Assembly: GCA_944384855.1 (NCBI GenBank)
Contig: CALWUY010000006.1
Location: forward strand, 1 to 64,000
DNA from: an uncultured Clostridia bacterium
Lineage (GTDB): Bacteria; Bacillota; Clostridia; Oscillospirales; Acutalibacteraceae
DNA length: 64,000 bases
Direction of reading: 5' to 3'
Shown: positions 8,179 to 17,498 of the stretch, piece by piece
How the letters are laid out: the number at the start of each line of letters is the position of its first letter
How positions within the stretch are numbered: position 1 is the first letter of the stretch
Made by a program: the position numbers and the translations under genes
Notes under the pieces: model-generated
What the model was told of the DNA's origin: nothing
The model's database searches: none
Seen by the model: the letters and a program-made list of their open reading frames with translations, nothing else

Positions 8179-8930
8179 GGCTTTTAAAATGGTCTGATCT
8201 TCCTGAGGAATTCAGAAATGATCAGGTAAGAGAATATTACGATATACTAAAGCGCAAAAAAGTAAGTTTGATTTTTAAACGAATATTTGATATTGTAGTT
8301 TCGGCATTGCTGATAATCGTTTTTTCGCCGATACTTCTTATAATATCCGTTGCTATAAAACTTGATTCAAAGGGTCCGGTTTTTTTCAGACAGATAAGAA
8401 TAACGCAATATAACAGAGAATTCAGAATTTTTAAATTCAGAACTATGTTTGTAAATGACGGCAGCGGTGTTCAAGTGACAGTAAAAGGCGATAAGCGGAT
8501 AACGCGTATCGGTAAATTTTTAAGGCGTTTCAGGCTTGATGAAACTCCTCAGCTTTTTGATGTTTTCAGGGGTAAAATGACTTTTGTCGGCACTCGTCCG
8601 GAAGTTGCAAAATATGTTAAAAGATATACTCCGGAAATGATGGCTACACTGCTTTTGCCTGCCGGAATTACAAGTATGGCAGCTATCTGTTTTAAGGATG
8701 AGGACAGTATTCTATTAGAAAGTACAGATATCGAAGATACATATATTAATTCTGTTCTTCCCAAAAAAATGTACTATAATCTGAAATCTATAAAAAAATT
8801 CGGATTTTTTGAAGAAATTAAAATAATGATTATGACTATCAGAGCAGTATTGGGAGAGGATTACACAGATAATTACGCAGTAGCAGTAACGGATAAATTG
8901 GAGGAAAATACAGTTGCGGCATTTAAATAA
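8175..8930 (+). CDS. Sugar phosphotransferase (polyprenyl-phosphate glycosyl-1-phosphate transferase), initiating enzyme
   Basis: Starts the polysaccharide repeat unit by moving a sugar-1-phosphate from a UDP-sugar to undecaprenyl phosphate at the membrane. It is a small, PglC-like monotopic form: a ~30-residue soluble lead, one hydrophobic segment (~40-62), then the conserved KLDSKGPVFFRQ, FKFRTM and the RFRLDETPQLFDVFRGKMTFVG-type region carrying the Asp-Glu catalytic dyad, followed by GTRPEVA. Length 251 is normal for the class plus the lead. It is translationally coupled to the aminotransferase (ATGA overlap), suggesting that the amino sugar is the first sugar. Confidence 0.92.
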   Translation: MRLLKWSDLPEEFRNDQVREYYDILKRKKVSLIFKRIFDIVVSALLIIVFSPILLIISVAIKLDSKGPVFFRQIRITQYNREFRIFKFRTMFVNDGSGVQVTVKGDKRITRIGKFLRRFRLDETPQLFDVFRGKMTFVGTRPEVAKYVKRYTPEMMATLLLPAGITSMAAICFKDEDSILLESTDIEDTYINSVLPKKMYYNLKSIKKFGFFEEIKIMIMTIRAVLGEDYTDNYAVAVTDKLEENTVAAFK

Positions 8931-9585
8931 TGATATGAACGGCAGAGTTGATATTTCTGTAAAAGAGTGTACGCAAAACGATATAGGAATATTAAATGAT
9001 GTTGTAGATATACATATAAAAACATTTAATGGTTTTTTTCTTACATTTTTGGGAAAAGGATTTTTAAAGCATCTTTATAAGGGATTCTGCGCACATAAAA
9101 ATTCGGGGTTAATAGTGGCGGAGCATAACGGTATCACAGTTGGATTTCTTGCATATTCTGAGAATTTAAGTGAATTTTACAAATATCTTATTCTCCATAA
9201 GCTTTTGCCGTTTGCGTGGTACGGTTTATGCGCTTTTTTAAAAAGACCCTCTTCTTTTATGAGGCTTGTGCGTGCTTTTTTAAAGCCGGGCGAGAGCAGA
9301 CGAGATGAAAATTATCTGGAGCTTTCATCGATAGGAGTTCTTCCGGAAATGAAAAATATGGATATAGGAAGCAGCCTTATAAACGCCCTGAAAGAAAGGT
9401 TTGACCGTGAGCGTTTCAGTTACATAAAGTTGGAAACCGATGCGAATGATAATGAGAAGGTCAACCGTTTTTATGTAAAAAACGGATTCGAGTGTATATC
9501 CACTTATGAAACGCCTGAAGGGCGCAAAATGAACGAATACAGATGGAGCGATAAAAATGAGAATTCTTTATTATGCGTCAATTGA
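8914..9585 (+). CDS. GNAT family N-acetyltransferase
   Basis: Predicted acetyl-CoA-dependent acetyltransferase. The 223-residue protein has the GNAT fold order: an N-terminal acceptor region, LIVAEHNGITVGFLAYS, then SSIGVLPEMKNMDIGSSLINAL with the acetyl-CoA-binding turn, and FYVKNGFECISTYE near the end. TTG 8914 was chosen because GGAGGA at 8900-8905 is 8 bases upstream; ATG 8935 lacks a site. The start lies inside the end of the phosphotransferase gene. With the DegT enzyme, a role in N4-acetylation of an amino sugar, like the GNAT enzyme PseH, is plausible but unproven. Confidence 0.82.
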   Translation: MRHLNNDMNGRVDISVKECTQNDIGILNDVVDIHIKTFNGFFLTFLGKGFLKHLYKGFCAHKNSGLIVAEHNGITVGFLAYSENLSEFYKYLILHKLLPFAWYGLCAFLKRPSSFMRLVRAFLKPGESRRDENYLELSSIGVLPEMKNMDIGSSLINALKERFDRERFSYIKLETDANDNEKVNRFYVKNGFECISTYETPEGRKMNEYRWSDKNENSLLCVN

Positions 9586-10789
9586 TTTTTACAGCAAGCC
9601 TAATCCGTCTTTTCATCTTATGACTACGATGATTGAAGACATACTTGCGGACGGACACACGGTACATTTTGTAGGCTGCCGGGACACTTCAAAGGAAAAG
9701 CATATACCCGATAATTTTTTAAACAATAAAAATTTCTCATATGTGCTGACAGATGTAAAGCCTGTCAAAAAATCGCATTTTTCCCGCCGTTATTTTTCAG
9801 GTATAAAATATGCTTTGGATACAAGAAAATTCTTAAAAGAAGCTAAAAACAACTTTGACATTATATTTGTTCAGTCGTCCCCCACAGTGCTTTACAATTT
9901 GCTGAACGCTCGGAAATTTGCGGGTTCTGCAAAAGTGATATATAATATACAGGATATGTTTCCGGGAAGCTCTGTCGCAAGCGGAGTAATGCCGCAGAAA
10001 TGGATGCAAAAGATTTTTTACAGACTTCAAAAGATTGCTTACAATAAATCGGATTATATAACAGTTATTTCTGAGGATATGAAAAATAAAGTCATTGAAC
10101 AGGGCGTGATTGCCGATAAAATAACCGTTATAGTTAACTGGTTTGATGATACGTCAGTGCATTCAGTGAAATGGGAAGACAACAGGTTTGCGGCGAAATA
10201 TAATATGGATCTCGGAAAGTTCTATATACAGTATGCCGGAACAATGGGATATGTATTTGATTATAAAATGGTTCTTGCTGTCGGGGAAAAACTGAAAAAT
10301 TACGAGGATATAGAAATACAGATGATAGGCGAGGGCAGTCAGAAGCAGATATTTATACAGGAAGCCGAAAACGCTGGTCTTGATAATATTAAATTTCTTC
10401 CGCTTGAGCCGCAGGAAATGGTATCGGATGTTTACAGTGCCTGTTCAGTATGTTTTATACCGCTTAAAAAAGGAATAATAGGTAATTCGGTTCCGAGCAA
10501 GGCAGGTCTGCTTATGGCGTGCAAGCGTCCTATCGTCACTTCGGTTGACGAAGATTCTGATTATTTTAACATGATAAATGAAAATCACGCGGGTATTGCC
10601 GTAAGCGCGGATGATCCCGATATGGCGGTTAAAGCTCTGCTTGAGTTTTATAATAACAGGAAGCTGTGCGAAGAGTACGGCGAAAAAGGATATTTATACG
10701 GGCACGAACTCTACTCAAGAAGTAATAATATGAATAAATATCTCCACTTTTTCAAAGAAGTTATAAAGGGAGACCCCACAGAAATATGA
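9557..10789 (+). CDS. Glycosyltransferase family 4 (WbuB-like)
   Basis: GT-B retaining glycosyltransferase that adds a sugar to the lipid-linked repeat unit on the cytoplasmic face. The N-terminal MRILYYASIDFYSKPNPSFHL resembles the WbuB group, which is associated with L-FucNAc transfer in several O-antigen clusters. IQDMFPGSSVASGVM follows near residues 130-145, and the C-terminal half has the donor-site region GTMGYVFDYKM ... IGEGSQK ... NSVPSKAGLLMACKRPI. The 410-residue length is normal. It overlaps the previous gene by 29 bases and the next by 4. FucNAc transfer is inferred from the capEFG genes nearby. Confidence 0.88.
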   Translation: MRILYYASIDFYSKPNPSFHLMTTMIEDILADGHTVHFVGCRDTSKEKHIPDNFLNNKNFSYVLTDVKPVKKSHFSRRYFSGIKYALDTRKFLKEAKNNFDIIFVQSSPTVLYNLLNARKFAGSAKVIYNIQDMFPGSSVASGVMPQKWMQKIFYRLQKIAYNKSDYITVISEDMKNKVIEQGVIADKITVIVNWFDDTSVHSVKWEDNRFAAKYNMDLGKFYIQYAGTMGYVFDYKMVLAVGEKLKNYEDIEIQMIGEGSQKQIFIQEAENAGLDNIKFLPLEPQEMVSDVYSACSVCFIPLKKGIIGNSVPSKAGLLMACKRPIVTSVDEDSDYFNMINENHAGIAVSADDPDMAVKALLEFYNNRKLCEEYGEKGYLYGHELYSRSNNMNKYLHFFKEVIKGDPTEI

Positions 10790-11865
10790 AAATACTTATA
10801 ATCGGTTTTGCGAAATTCAGATATATGCCGTATCTGACTTTCTATCTCAACGCAATAAATAAAGAAAAAAATGATATAGATATTATTTATTGGGACAGGG
10901 ACGGTAAAGACGATTCGGCGGTTCCGGATCATACCAATAATATTAAATTTGATTATCAAATGCGTGATGATATATCAAAAATAAAAAAAATACCGGCTTT
11001 TTTGAAATTCCGTCGTTTTGCTAAAGGCATAATAAGAAAGAATAACTATGATTTTATAATTGTTTTGCACACACTCCCGGCAGTGCTCATATCGGATATT
11101 TTGTTGAAAAAATATCACGAAAGATTTATTCTTGATTACAGGGATTACACTTTTGAAAAAATAAAGCTTTACAGAAACAGGATAGCGAAGCTCGTATACG
11201 CCTCAGCTTTAACATTTACAAGTTCCGACGCTTTCAGAAAATATCTTCCCGAATCCGCAAAGATTTTCACTTCCCATAACATTTTGACTGATTCTTTGAA
11301 ACACAGGGAATTTAAACAGCAAGTGCCTGACAAAATCAGGATAAGGTACTGGGGACAGATAAGATACGCTCAAACAAATATTAAGATAATAAGCAGAATA
11401 AAAAATGATCCGCGGTTTGAAATGCATTTTCACGGAAGACAGCAGGGCGAATGTCAGCAAATAATGGATTATTGCAGAGACAACGGTGTCGAGAATGTTT
11501 ATTTTCACGGCGAATATAACGCTCAGGACAGATATGAATTTGCGAAAGAAACCGATTTGATCCAGAATGTCCAGGATTTTGACAATATTACGGTAAATGC
11601 CGTATCAAATAAGTTTTATGACGGCGCGATTTTTTATATACCTCAGATATGTTCCGACAGGTCTTATATGGGAAAATGTTTGGACAAGTATGGAATAGGA
11701 CTTTCATGCAGCGCTGACGATCCTCAGATAGCCGAAAAGATTTACGGCTATGTGACAGGTCTTGACCGTAATGAATTTCGTAAAAACTGCGATGCTTTTG
11801 TTGATAAGATCGTAGGAGAGTACCGTTCGGGGATTGAAAAGATCAAAAATATTTTCAACAGTTGA
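10786..11865 (+). CDS. Probable glycosyltransferase (GT-B, GT4-like)
   Basis: A 359-residue cytoplasmic protein with a GT-B-like layout: MKILIIGFAKFRYMPYL at the start, a middle RIRYWGQIRYAQTNIKII, then NVYFHGEYNAQDRYEFAKETDLIQNV and a C-terminal GIGLSCSADDPQIAEKIYGYV typical of GT4 nucleotide-sugar-binding domains. It is more divergent than its neighbours and I do not recognise a named subgroup. It overlaps the previous gene by 4 bases and lies 9 bases before the next, so it belongs to the same operon. Likely transfers one sugar of the repeat unit. Confidence 0.75.
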   Translation: MKILIIGFAKFRYMPYLTFYLNAINKEKNDIDIIYWDRDGKDDSAVPDHTNNIKFDYQMRDDISKIKKIPAFLKFRRFAKGIIRKNNYDFIIVLHTLPAVLISDILLKKYHERFILDYRDYTFEKIKLYRNRIAKLVYASALTFTSSDAFRKYLPESAKIFTSHNILTDSLKHREFKQQVPDKIRIRYWGQIRYAQTNIKIISRIKNDPRFEMHFHGRQQGECQQIMDYCRDNGVENVYFHGEYNAQDRYEFAKETDLIQNVQDFDNITVNAVSNKFYDGAIFYIPQICSDRSYMGKCLDKYGIGLSCSADDPQIAEKIYGYVTGLDRNEFRKNCDAFVDKIVGEYRSGIEKIKNIFNS

Positions 11866-11874
11866 GGTGGTTCT

Positions 11875-13608
11875 TTGAAAACGATTGCTATTATCGGCAG
11901 AAGCCTGACAGCAGGAGGCAACCAGCGCAGTGCGGCAAATATATCACTGATGCTTGAAAAAAAGTATAAAGTGTATTATATTGTTTTTGACGCGAGCGGA
12001 AAATTTATAGAACACGGCGGTCAGATTATCGATCTGCAAACACCGGCGAGCAGGAATATCTTAAAGAAAATTTATAATAATATCAAACGGGTGCTGCTTA
12101 TAAGACGTTATATCCGCAAATATAAAATAGATACGGTTTATACATTTCTCGATAAATATAATATACTTAATTTCATATCCCTTCCGAATAATTGCAGAAG
12201 AATATCGTCCTGCCGTGACTGTGGGGATCTTTGCAGCAGTGTAGAACAGTATAAAAAAGTAGTTGACAGTTCTGATGCGTTAATCTGCAATTCAAAATAT
12301 ATGTCAGATTATTATATCGGGCGCTATCCGCAAGACAGTAATAAAGTATTTTATTTGTATAATGCTTTGAATACGGAAGTGATATCATCAAAAGCCGCTG
12401 AAAAACCGGAGGATGATTTTTCTGACTTTGCAGAAAAACATTTCGTTATTGCGTCGGTAGGAAGGTTATGTCCAGAAAAGGGTTTTAATCATCTACTGCG
12501 GTCTTTTGAGATTGTAAGAAAAAAAATAGAAAATGCCGGTCTTCTTATTATAGGAGGCGGAGAGCTTGAAAACAGCATATCTGAAATGCAAAGCCGCAGC
12601 AAATATAAAGAAGATATTTTTCTTGCGGGGAATCAGACAAATCCGTATAAATATCTTGCAAGAAGCAACCTTTTTGTTTTATCGTCCGTAAGCGAGGGAT
12701 TCCCCAATGTTGTTATTGAGGCAATGGCGTGCGGACTGCCGGTGATAGCGGCAAACTGCCGTTCAGGACCTGCTGAAATACTTGAACGCGACTACTGTGG
12801 AATACCTGATATAAAAGAATATACAGAATGTGAATACGGGATACTCACCCCTGCATTTGAAAAGAATGAGAATTTCACTTATAATTCCTTTTCTCAAGAA
12901 GAAATACAGCTTGCAAAAGCGGTATCCTTTCTTGTTGAAAATACGGACAGGCTGAATTACTATTCGGTCGCATCGATAAAGCGCTGCAAAGATTTTTCGT
13001 TTGACATAGCAAGCCGCATGCTGTTTTCGTTGCTTGAATTTTTAAATACAGCAGCGGCTGAAAGCGATATCAGCCAATTTGAAAGAGAGCCGAAGAATAT
13101 GATTAAGACCAAAGAAGACTTAAATTATTATCTTGAATGCGACCGTATCGCACTGGGAATTTCCCGGAAAACGCCGAGGATCATAGGCGATGAAATATGG
13201 AAATTTGAGCGTCTTATGCGTAAGCTGGAGTTTTCTGTAAATAAACGTCAGCGGTTACGTTCATTGCTTTTACGTTTAAAGTACAGGCGGCTTTCCATGA
13301 AACTCGGATTTTCAATTCCGTATGACGTTGCGGGCCCCGGGCTTTCAATAGTTCATTACGGGGCAATAGTTGTTTCGACGGAATGTAAAATCGGCGAAAA
13401 CTGCCGAATACATTCGGGAGTAAATATAGGAGCGAACGCGGGAGAAAAAGCGGCCGCAGAAATCGGCAATAATGTATATATAGGACCTGGAGCAAAAATT
13501 GTGGGAAATATTCATATTGGAAACGATGTTTGCATAGGGGCTAATGCCGTTGTAGTGAAAGATGTTGAGGACGGTATTACCGTGGGAGGAGTCCCGGCAA
13601 AAAAATAA
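11875..13608 (+). CDS. Fusion: GT4 glycosyltransferase + serine O-acetyltransferase-like hexapeptide domain
   Basis: Residues ~1-390 form a GT4 glycosyltransferase, with GGNQRSAANISLML at the start, VASVGRLCPEKGFNHLLRS for the C-domain, and SVSEGFPNVVIEAMACGLPVIAA for the donor site. From about residue 409 the protein restarts as a CysE-like acetyltransferase: MIKTKEDLNYYLECDRIALG, then left-handed beta-helix repeats with IHSGVNIGANAG and GGVPAKK at the very end. Stand-alone relatives of this second part begin at exactly that methionine, so this is a fusion of two usually separate genes. TTG 11875 was chosen with AGGTGG at 11865-11870. It probably transfers and acetylates sugars of the same unit. 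Confidence 0.87.
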   Translation: MKTIAIIGRSLTAGGNQRSAANISLMLEKKYKVYYIVFDASGKFIEHGGQIIDLQTPASRNILKKIYNNIKRVLLIRRYIRKYKIDTVYTFLDKYNILNFISLPNNCRRISSCRDCGDLCSSVEQYKKVVDSSDALICNSKYMSDYYIGRYPQDSNKVFYLYNALNTEVISSKAAEKPEDDFSDFAEKHFVIASVGRLCPEKGFNHLLRSFEIVRKKIENAGLLIIGGGELENSISEMQSRSKYKEDIFLAGNQTNPYKYLARSNLFVLSSVSEGFPNVVIEAMACGLPVIAANCRSGPAEILERDYCGIPDIKEYTECEYGILTPAFEKNENFTYNSFSQEEIQLAKAVSFLVENTDRLNYYSVASIKRCKDFSFDIASRMLFSLLEFLNTAAAESDISQFEREPKNMIKTKEDLNYYLECDRIALGISRKTPRIIGDEIWKFERLMRKLEFSVNKRQRLRSLLLRLKYRRLSMKLGFSIPYDVAGPGLSIVHYGAIVVSTECKIGENCRIHSGVNIGANAGEKAAAEIGNNVYIGPGAKIVGNIHIGNDVCIGANAVVVKDVEDGITVGGVPAKK

Positions 13609-13671
13609 GTGATAACAGCTCAGAAAAGCATTTGATAAAAGCCACAGAAATCATTAAAGGAGAGAGATAAC

Positions 13672-14991
13672 TTGCAACTGTATAAAGATTTAATGAACGG
13701 CTCCGAAAAATTATCGCTTGTGGGACTCGGATATGTAGGAATGCCTATTGCCGTCGCTTTTTCAAAAAAAGTCAGTGTAATAGGTTACGATGTAAACACA
13801 AAAAAAATAGATCAGTATAAGGCAGGGATAGATCCGACAAATGAGGTCGGAAACGATGCGATTAAAAACTGTTCGGTAGAATTTACTGATGATGAAAAAA
13901 GGCTGCGTGAGGCAAAATTTCATATAGTAGCTGTTCCTACACCCGTAAACAGCGACCATACTCCTGATCTGACACCGGTTGAAGAGGCGAGCCGCACCTT
14001 AGGCAGAAATCTGATAAAAGGTTCGGTTGTGGTATATGAGTCTACCGTTTATCCCGGAGTAACAGAAGAGATATGCGTCCCGATACTTGAAAAAGAGTCC
14101 GGTCTTAAGTGCGGAACGGATTTTAAGGTAGGATATTCTCCCGAACGCATAAATCCCGGAGACAAGGTCCACCGTTTGGAGACTATAAAGAAAATTGTTT
14201 CCGGAATGGATGAGGAAACACTTGATACCGTGGCAAAGGTATACAGTCTGGTTGTCGATGCCGGAGTTCATCGCGCTGCGTCAATTAAAATTGCCGAAGC
14301 GGCAAAGGTAATTGAGAACAGTCAGCGAGATATAAATATTGCGTTTATGAACGAGCTTTCAATTATTTTTAATAAAATGGGAATAGATACAAAATCTGTA
14401 CTTGAAGCTGCCGGAACAAAATGGAATTTTCTCAAATTTTATCCCGGACTTGTCGGCGGGCACTGTATAGGCGTGGATCCGTATTATCTTACATATAAGG
14501 CCGAACAACTCGGCTATCACAGTCAGATAATTCTTTCGGGACGCCGCATAAATGACGATATGGGGAAATATGTCGCTGAAAATACGGTCAAAAGCCTTAT
14601 AAAAGCAGATGTTTTCATTAAAAACGCGCGTGTGGCTGTATTAGGGTTTACTTTTAAGGAAAACTGTCCGGATACGCGCAATACTAAAGTAATAGATATT
14701 ATAAACGAACTTAGGGAATACGGAATTATTCCCATGGTAGCAGATCCCGCCGCTGACGCGGATGAAGCTAAAAGGCTTTACGGTATTGAATTTGCTGACT
14801 TTTCAGAAATCCGCGACTGTGATGCTGTAATACTTGCTGTTGCGCATGATTGCTTTAAAAATCTCTCGCTTGAAGATCTGGATAAAATGTTCAGAAAAAC
14901 CGCAAACTGTAAAAAAGTGATCATTGATGTAAAAGGTCTTTTTGATAGAAATGTCTGCGAGTCAGAAGACTATAACTATTGGAGATTATAA
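13672..14991 (+). CDS. tviB: UDP-N-acetylhexosamine 6-dehydrogenase (TviB/WbpO type)
   Basis: Oxidises C6 of UDP-GlcNAc or UDP-GalNAc twice with NAD+ to give the uronic acid. It has an N-terminal Rossmann motif GLGYVGMPIAVAF (~18-30), the central YESTVYPGVTEE, and GGHCIGVDPYYLTYKAEQLGY with the catalytic cysteine. This pattern is that of the Vi-antigen TviB group rather than UDP-glucose dehydrogenases. Length 439 is normal. TTG 13672 was chosen with AAAGGAGAG 7 bases upstream. It is followed 10 bases later by the matching C4 epimerase, so UDP-GalNAcA is the expected product. Confidence 0.9.
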   Translation: MQLYKDLMNGSEKLSLVGLGYVGMPIAVAFSKKVSVIGYDVNTKKIDQYKAGIDPTNEVGNDAIKNCSVEFTDDEKRLREAKFHIVAVPTPVNSDHTPDLTPVEEASRTLGRNLIKGSVVVYESTVYPGVTEEICVPILEKESGLKCGTDFKVGYSPERINPGDKVHRLETIKKIVSGMDEETLDTVAKVYSLVVDAGVHRAASIKIAEAAKVIENSQRDINIAFMNELSIIFNKMGIDTKSVLEAAGTKWNFLKFYPGLVGGHCIGVDPYYLTYKAEQLGYHSQIILSGRRINDDMGKYVAENTVKSLIKADVFIKNARVAVLGFTFKENCPDTRNTKVIDIINELREYGIIPMVADPAADADEAKRLYGIEFADFSEIRDCDAVILAVAHDCFKNLSLEDLDKMFRKTANCKKVIIDVKGLFDRNVCESEDYNYWRL

Positions 14992-15001
14992 GGAGTAAAA
15001 A

Positions 15002-15976
15002 ATGGGATATAAGCACTTGAAATTTCCTGAAAATTCACTTTTTCTCGTTACCGGAGGAGCGGGTTTTATAGGTTCTAATCTTTGTGAAGCTCTGCTTTCA
15101 ATGGGATACCGCGTCCGCTGTCTTGACGATTTGTCAACCGGAAAACAGGAAAATATTGATATGTTTTCGGATAATTCTGATTACGAATTCATCAAGGGCG
15201 ATATTAAAGATCTCGATGTATGTGTAAATGCCTGCGAGGGCGTTGATTATGTATTGAATCAGGCGGCTTGGGGCAGTGTCCCCCGATCAATCGAAATGCC
15301 TCTGTTTTATTGCGCCAATAATATTTCGGGCACACTTAATATGCTTGAGGCCGCGCGGCAGAACAATGTGAAAAAATTTGTATACGCTTCGTCATCATCA
15401 GTTTACGGGGACGAGCCCAATATTCCGAAAAAGGAAGGACGTGAAGGCAACCTGCTTTCACCTTATGCTTTGACAAAGCGCTGTGATGAGGAATGGGCAA
15501 AGCAATACACTATGCATTACGGACTTGATACTTACGGACTTCGTTATTTCAATGTGTTCGGGAGACGTCAGGATCCTGACGGCGCGTATGCCGCCGTAAT
15601 ACCTAAGTTTCTAAAACAGCTCATGCGCGGTGAAACTCCTACAATTAACGGAGACGGCAGACAGTCACGGGATTTTACTTATATAGATAACGTGATTGAA
15701 GCAAATCTTAAGGCCTGTCTTGCTCCGTCAGAGTGCGCAGGAGAAGCATTTAATATAGCCTACGGCGGACGTGAGTATCTGATTGATATTTATTATGGGT
15801 TAACCGAAGCGTTAGGCGTAGATATTGAACCGATTTACGGACCGGATCGAAAAGGTGATATAAAACACAGTAACGCCGATATAAGCAAGGCGCGCAAAAT
15901 GCTCGGGTATGATCCTGAGTATGATTTTGCAGAAGGTATAAAGCTTGCGATAGATTGGTACAGAAAAAACCTTTAG
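15002..15976 (+). CDS. tviC: UDP-GlcNAc/UDP-GalNAc C4-epimerase (TviC/WbpP type)
   Basis: NAD-dependent SDR epimerase interconverting UDP-GlcNAc and UDP-GalNAc, or their uronates. It shows TGGAGFIGSNL (~18-28), NQAAWGSVPRSIEMP in the N-acetyl-sugar-binding part as in WbpP/WbgU, and SSSSVYG followed by SPYALTKRCDE with the Tyr-xxx-Lys pair. RYFNVFGRRQDPDGAYAAVIP is also typical of the group. Length 324 is slightly short but complete. With the dehydrogenase just upstream it makes UDP-GalNAcA. Start ATG 15002 is preceded by AAGGAGT. Confidence 0.9.
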   Translation: MGYKHLKFPENSLFLVTGGAGFIGSNLCEALLSMGYRVRCLDDLSTGKQENIDMFSDNSDYEFIKGDIKDLDVCVNACEGVDYVLNQAAWGSVPRSIEMPLFYCANNISGTLNMLEAARQNNVKKFVYASSSSVYGDEPNIPKKEGREGNLLSPYALTKRCDEEWAKQYTMHYGLDTYGLRYFNVFGRRQDPDGAYAAVIPKFLKQLMRGETPTINGDGRQSRDFTYIDNVIEANLKACLAPSECAGEAFNIAYGGREYLIDIYYGLTEALGVDIEPIYGPDRKGDIKHSNADISKARKMLGYDPEYDFAEGIKLAIDWYRKNL

Positions 15977-15987
15977 GAGACAACCGT

Positions 15988-16521
15988 ATGAATTTCAAAG
16001 TTATTTTGGGCAGGGTTTTGTATTACGGTCTTGCGAAGCATCTCCCCGAATCCTATTCACATATCAGGATCGGTCAAAAATGGTTTAGGGGCAGATGCGC
16101 AAAATTGATTCTTTCAAAGTGCGGCGAAAAAGTAAATATTGAGCACGGCGCGGTTTTTTCATCGAGAGTAGAAATAGGCAACAATTCCGGAATAGGAATA
16201 GACGCCTTTATACAAGGAAAATGCATAATAGGAAACAATGTGATGATGGGTCCTGAATGTATGATTTTTACAGTAAATCATAATTTTTTAAATGCCGGAA
16301 AAACCATAAGAAGCCAGGGATTTTCCGAAGAGAAACCGGTAATTATCGGAAATGACGTATGGATAGGCGCAAGGGTGATAATACTGCCGGGAGTCTGTAT
16401 CAAAGACGGAGCGGTTATCGGAGCCGGCGCTGTAGTTACGAAAGACGTTCCGGAATATACGGTAGTCGGCGGCAATCCGGCGCGGGTGATAAAAACCCGC
16501 CAAGAATCGGGGGAGGTATAA
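15988..16521 (+). CDS. Hexapeptide-repeat O-acetyltransferase (maltose/galactoside acetyltransferase-like)
   Basis: Left-handed beta-helix acetyl-CoA transferase, probably O-acetylating the surface polysaccharide. About ten hexapeptide turns cover residues 50-160, with the family signature TVNHNFLNAG (putative catalytic His), VIIGNDVWIGARVIILPGV, and AVVTKDVPEYTVVGGNPARVI at the end. The start is ATG 15988 with AGGAGA at 15975-15980; an in-frame TTG further upstream lies in the epimerase and has no site. The product is 177 residues, a normal size. It follows the epimerase by 11 bases and precedes the ATP-grasp gene by 2. Confidence 0.88.
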   Translation: MNFKVILGRVLYYGLAKHLPESYSHIRIGQKWFRGRCAKLILSKCGEKVNIEHGAVFSSRVEIGNNSGIGIDAFIQGKCIIGNNVMMGPECMIFTVNHNFLNAGKTIRSQGFSEEKPVIIGNDVWIGARVIILPGVCIKDGAVIGAGAVVTKDVPEYTVVGGNPARVIKTRQESGEV

Positions 16522-16523
16522 CC

Positions 16524-17498
16524 TTGATTGCGGCAAGTTTAAAGCAAGTTTTAAAAAAACGTTTTCCCGTGTTTTTCGAATGGCTGCATTCGGTTAAATT
16601 CACAAAACTGTATAAAAAGCAGGTAAAGTTAGCTCATAAAGAATCTCCGGAAGCACTTGTAAGAGCGGTTTATAACAGGGTTATTCCTAAATGGCATAAT
16701 TACGGATTGGATTTAGAGAACCCTGCCACGTTTTATGAAAAAATAAATTGGCTCAAGCTTCATTACTATAACCCGGATATGGTGATATGCAGTGATAAAT
16801 ATCTTGTCCGTAAGTACGTAGAGGAAAAAGGTCTGGGATATATGCTAAACGAGCTGTATTCTGTTTATGACTCACCTGATGAAATTGATTTTTCTTCTCT
16901 TCCGGAAAAATTTGTTATGAAAGCAACGCACGATTCGGGACATGTTATTTTATGCAGCAATAAAAAGGATTTCAATGAAAAACTCGCAAAATTCAAGCTT
17001 AAATGGTGGCTTAAAATAGATTATGCATATATGTCCGGCGAATGGCCGTACCATACTGATCATCCACGAATCATATGTGAAAAATTTCTTGAGGATCACA
17101 CGCTCGGAGAGCTTGTAGATTATAAATTCTATTGTTTTTATGGGAAACCGCATTTTTGCCTGTTAGTCAGTGACAGGTCCGGTCATGCAAAAGCTGATTT
17201 TTATAACAATGATTGGGAAAAACTGCCTATAAGAGTTGTGAAGGAACCGAGCGATAAGATTTTTCCGCGTCCTGAAGGACTTGATGAAATGCTTGCTGCC
17301 GCAGAAACCTTATCTTCCGGCTTTCCGTTTGTGAGAGTGGATTTTTATCAGGCGGACGGCAAGGTATATTTCGGAGAACTAACATTTTTCGATGCCGGCG
17401 GAGCGTGTTGGTTTGAACCGGATGAAGCAGACAGGCGCATAGGCGACTTGCTGAAGCTGCCGGAGCAAACCATAGATCCTTGGGAGAAAATATTATGA
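16524..17498 (+). CDS. TupA-like ATP-grasp polysaccharide biosynthesis protein
   Basis: Member of the TupA-like ATP-grasp group found in capsule and teichuronopeptide clusters, where it is thought to form an amide between an amino acid and a uronic acid or another carboxylate. Visible motifs are NPATFYEKINWLKLH, CSDKYLVRKYVEEKG, FVMKATHDSG and, near the end, FVRVDFYQADGKVYFGELTFFDAGG, which carries metal and ATP ligands. TTG 16524 was chosen because GGGGGAGG lies at 16509-16516; the frame is open further upstream only as a shadow of the acetyltransferase. The product is 324 residues. Presence beside UDP-GalNAcA genes suggests amidation of that uronate, which is inference. Confidence 0.83.
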   Translation: MIAASLKQVLKKRFPVFFEWLHSVKFTKLYKKQVKLAHKESPEALVRAVYNRVIPKWHNYGLDLENPATFYEKINWLKLHYYNPDMVICSDKYLVRKYVEEKGLGYMLNELYSVYDSPDEIDFSSLPEKFVMKATHDSGHVILCSNKKDFNEKLAKFKLKWWLKIDYAYMSGEWPYHTDHPRIICEKFLEDHTLGELVDYKFYCFYGKPHFCLLVSDRSGHAKADFYNNDWEKLPIRVVKEPSDKIFPRPEGLDEMLAAAETLSSGFPFVRVDFYQADGKVYFGELTFFDAGGACWFEPDEADRRIGDLLKLPEQTIDPWEKIL

